Assembly: GCF_900105315.1 (NCBI RefSeq)
Contig: NZ_LT629766.1
Coordinates: 2,046,001-2,110,000, forward strand
Length of the DNA: 64,000 nucleotides
DNA from: Brevibacterium siliguriense
GTDB lineage: Bacteria > Actinomycetota > Actinomycetes > Actinomycetales > Brevibacteriaceae
Reading direction: 5' to 3'
This document shows, piece after piece, positions 62,434 to 64,000 of this stretch. The position numbers were made by a program, and so were the translations under genes. The notes below the pieces were generated by a model. It was not told the DNA's origin. It saw only the letters and a list, made by a program, of their open reading frames with translations, and did not search any database. Each line of letters starts with the position of its first letter. The first letter of the stretch is position 1.

Positions 62434-64000
62434 TCAGTCGGGACTCTTTCCGGCGGCACGTTGACTGTGTCTTCGAGGTTCTGGGAGTTTGCACGCTATC
62501 TCGTTCGGTGAGAAATAGTCTTGAACAAATTCTTGCAAATTCCGATCACAGACATATACGTAGGTACCGCGAATTCCTCGTGTGAGGAGTACGCTATAAA
62601 TGTTCTTTACGTATTGAAGTAGATCTTCGTCTGTATATGTGATTCCGAGCTTCGGGTTGTTTTCCTGGCCCTTCTTATCGTGATAGTTGTCGCGGTCAAA
62701 GATGAGTTTGCCTGCGACCGGGTCGTAGCGGAGGTCGTTGCCGATGATGACTCCGACGTAGTTAAGATCGTAGCCCTGAACGGTGTGGATCGAGCCGACT
62801 TCTTCGACGGATTTGGGTGAGTTGATCCAGTCCGTCGTGGTCGTATTCCATCGCATCTGCTGACCGTCGAGTTCGATGTCGTACGCAGTCTTGTCGTTCT
62901 TGCTCTTCCACGGCCATGCGTAGCCAGCTACCAACCGAGATAGGCTGTGCTCTTCTTCGCGTCTCTGAAGTTCCCGCCTCATCTCGCCGAGGTCAGTGAA
63001 CAAGCGGAGCTCGTAGTCTTCGAAGTCCACGTGTGTTGTCGGCGGATTGTCGCTTAGGACTTGTCGAATGTAGCCGACATAGTCTTTGTCAGCCGAGATG
63101 CGCATCTGGGTTTGAAGGGGATAAAGTCGGCCAGCTGCTCTAGCTCGCGAGGCCAGCGCTCGAGTCGTGGTCGCTGGTAGATCCGCAGGTCGAACGGTTT
63201 GACCGACATCAAGCATGAGGATCGAGTGCCGACTCTGCTTCTGAATCCAATCCAGCTGGGTCTTCTGCGGGTCGTCCCAACCGAAGAGCTTCTTGTTGAT
63301 CTCAATGAACTTCTTGTTGAGAGGGCCAGACGCCTGATTTGCCCGCTGATTGAGTCGGTGAGCTTCATCGACGACGAGAAGGTCGAACTGGTCGGTGCTT
63401 TCGCCTACTTGGAATGGCGTCAAGACCATACCCTTGTTTAGTCCGGGAGTCAGCTTGAACACTTTGGCAATTGAGTCGCGCAAAGATTGCTGAGGGACCA
63501 CTATTGCGAACTTAAGGGAATTGAGTAGCTCGGCATGCTCAGGAGTGAAGTAGTCACTGAAGATGGAATCGATATCGAGCGGTTCTTCAGAATCGTGACG
63601 CCTGATGTCTTCCAGCAGCTTGAGCAGATAGATCGCGACTACCGTCTTGCCCGTTCCTGGATTACCTTCGACAACGACGGTGTTATCAACACCGCTCCTC
63701 AAGTCGTCAAAGAAGCCCTCAAGAATATCGTCGACAGCGATGGCCTGATCATGGTTAAGCGCCTTGAAAGGGGAGAGCTTGAACAGATCGCTGTTGATGA
63801 TCTGCGGAATCGTGCGTTTGAAGAGGTTTTCTTGAGTCCTCAGCTCCTCGAAGATCTGATGGAACGTCTGGTTGTACTTGTCCCGGTTGTAGTACTCGGC
63901 GTCGGTGATGCCAGCATTGAGGTTGAGTACCTGTCGACTCGCGTCGCCGTGAACCATCCGAATGAGGAATGACTCGAGATCCAAGCACGCCGACTTGTTG
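62434..64000 (-). CDS. DUF2075-type DNA/RNA helicase (5' end beyond the window)
   Basis: At least 521 residues are encoded and the frame is open to the window edge, so the gene is 5'-truncated. The visible part starts NKSACLDLESFLIRMVHGD, a joint normally found after an N-terminal GIY-YIG-like nuclease domain. Walker A VVVEGNPGTGKTVVA lies about 110 residues in, Walker B LLVVDEAHRL near 210, and later helicase blocks include VEEVGSIHTVQGYDLNYVGV and SVLLTRGIRGTYVYV. Superfamily-1-like helicases of this type occur in defence islands. It may have been part of the same acquired region, now split by the transposase relic. The N-terminal nuclease is an expectation from family knowledge. Confidence 0.8.
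   Translation of the reverse strand, partial: NKSACLDLESFLIRMVHGDASRQVLNLNAGITDAEYYNRDKYNQTFHQIFEELRTQENLFKRTIPQIINSDLFKLSPFKALNHDQAIAVDDILEGFFDDLRSGVDNTVVVEGNPGTGKTVVAIYLLKLLEDIRRHDSEEPLDIDSIFSDYFTPEHAELLNSLKFAIVVPQQSLRDSIAKVFKLTPGLNKGMVLTPFQVGESTDQFDLLVVDEAHRLNQRANQASGPLNKKFIEINKKLFGWDDPQKTQLDWIQKQSRHSILMLDVGQTVRPADLPATTTRALASRARAAGRLYPLQTQMRISADKDYVGYIRQVLSDNPPTTHVDFEDYELRLFTDLGEMRRELQRREEEHSLSRLVAGYAWPWKSKNDKTAYDIELDGQQMRWNTTTTDWINSPKSVEEVGSIHTVQGYDLNYVGVIIGNDLRYDPVAGKLIFDRDNYHDKKGQENNPKLGITYTDEDLLQYVKNIYSVLLTRGIRGTYVYVCDRNLQEFVQDYFSPNEIACKLPEPRRHSQRAAGKSPD

Overview
The window reads as chromosomal DNA of a G+C-rich actinobacterium. The evidence is GAGG-type ribosome binding sites, many ATGA/GTGA start-stop overlaps, mycobacterial-type steroid genes, and KstR-, GlxR- and IclR-like regulatory sites. 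A Brevibacterium-like member of the Micrococcales is my best guess, not a demonstrated assignment. I see no tRNA, rRNA or CRISPR array.

Region 1 (1-14071) is a compact sterol/bile-acid side-chain degradation cluster. It holds a FadA5-type thiolase, a MaoC hydratase, a FadE34-type fused acyl-CoA dehydrogenase, an Hsd4A-type SDR, a FadE26/27-type dehydrogenase pair and a FadD17-type ligase. These are followed by a ChsH2 that is split into two genes, ChsH1, the Ltp2 aldolase, a KstR-like TetR regulator and another SDR. Together they encode activation, dehydrogenation, hydration, oxidation, thiolysis and the final retro-aldol step. Related palindromes (core AGAA-N4-TTCT or close to it) lie in three promoter regions.

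Region 2 (14076-34739) is a solute-uptake and taurine region. A dipeptide-type ABC transporter operon carries an amidohydrolase and a COG0523 GTPase. Next come sulfoacetaldehyde acetyltransferase (xsc), a divergent IclR regulator with a CobS/CobT-like AAA-VWA pair, and an operon of APC permease, pta and tpa. A MocR regulator and a universal stress protein follow. Tpa deaminates taurine to sulfoacetaldehyde, Xsc converts this to acetyl phosphate and sulfite, and Pta makes acetyl-CoA.

Region 3 (34861-51687) is accessory carbon metabolism. An iron alcohol dehydrogenase, an MHS transporter and an IclR regulator form one operon, with a divergent patatin. Three tandem KstD-family flavoproteins follow, with a zinc alcohol dehydrogenase and a YciI protein. 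A divergent LysR gene and an MHS / Gfo-Idh / TIM-barrel / AroE-like operon come next. The last operon suggests quinate- or shikimate-like alicyclic acids as substrates.

Region 4 (51700-64000) is a decayed, transfer-prone area. It contains an ABC1/UbiB relic, a frameshifted metal-dependent hydrolase, unidentified fragments and a transposase relic. Between the relics lies an intact, visibly more AT-rich cassette: an HTH protein (apparently frameshifted), a C5-cytosine DNA methyltransferase, a 979-residue protein with both a MutL/Hsp90-type and a histidine-kinase-type ATPase domain, and a 549-residue receiver-like protein. This looks like a methylation-linked phosphorelay defence system and is the most novel item here. 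A DUF2075-type helicase gene runs off the right edge.
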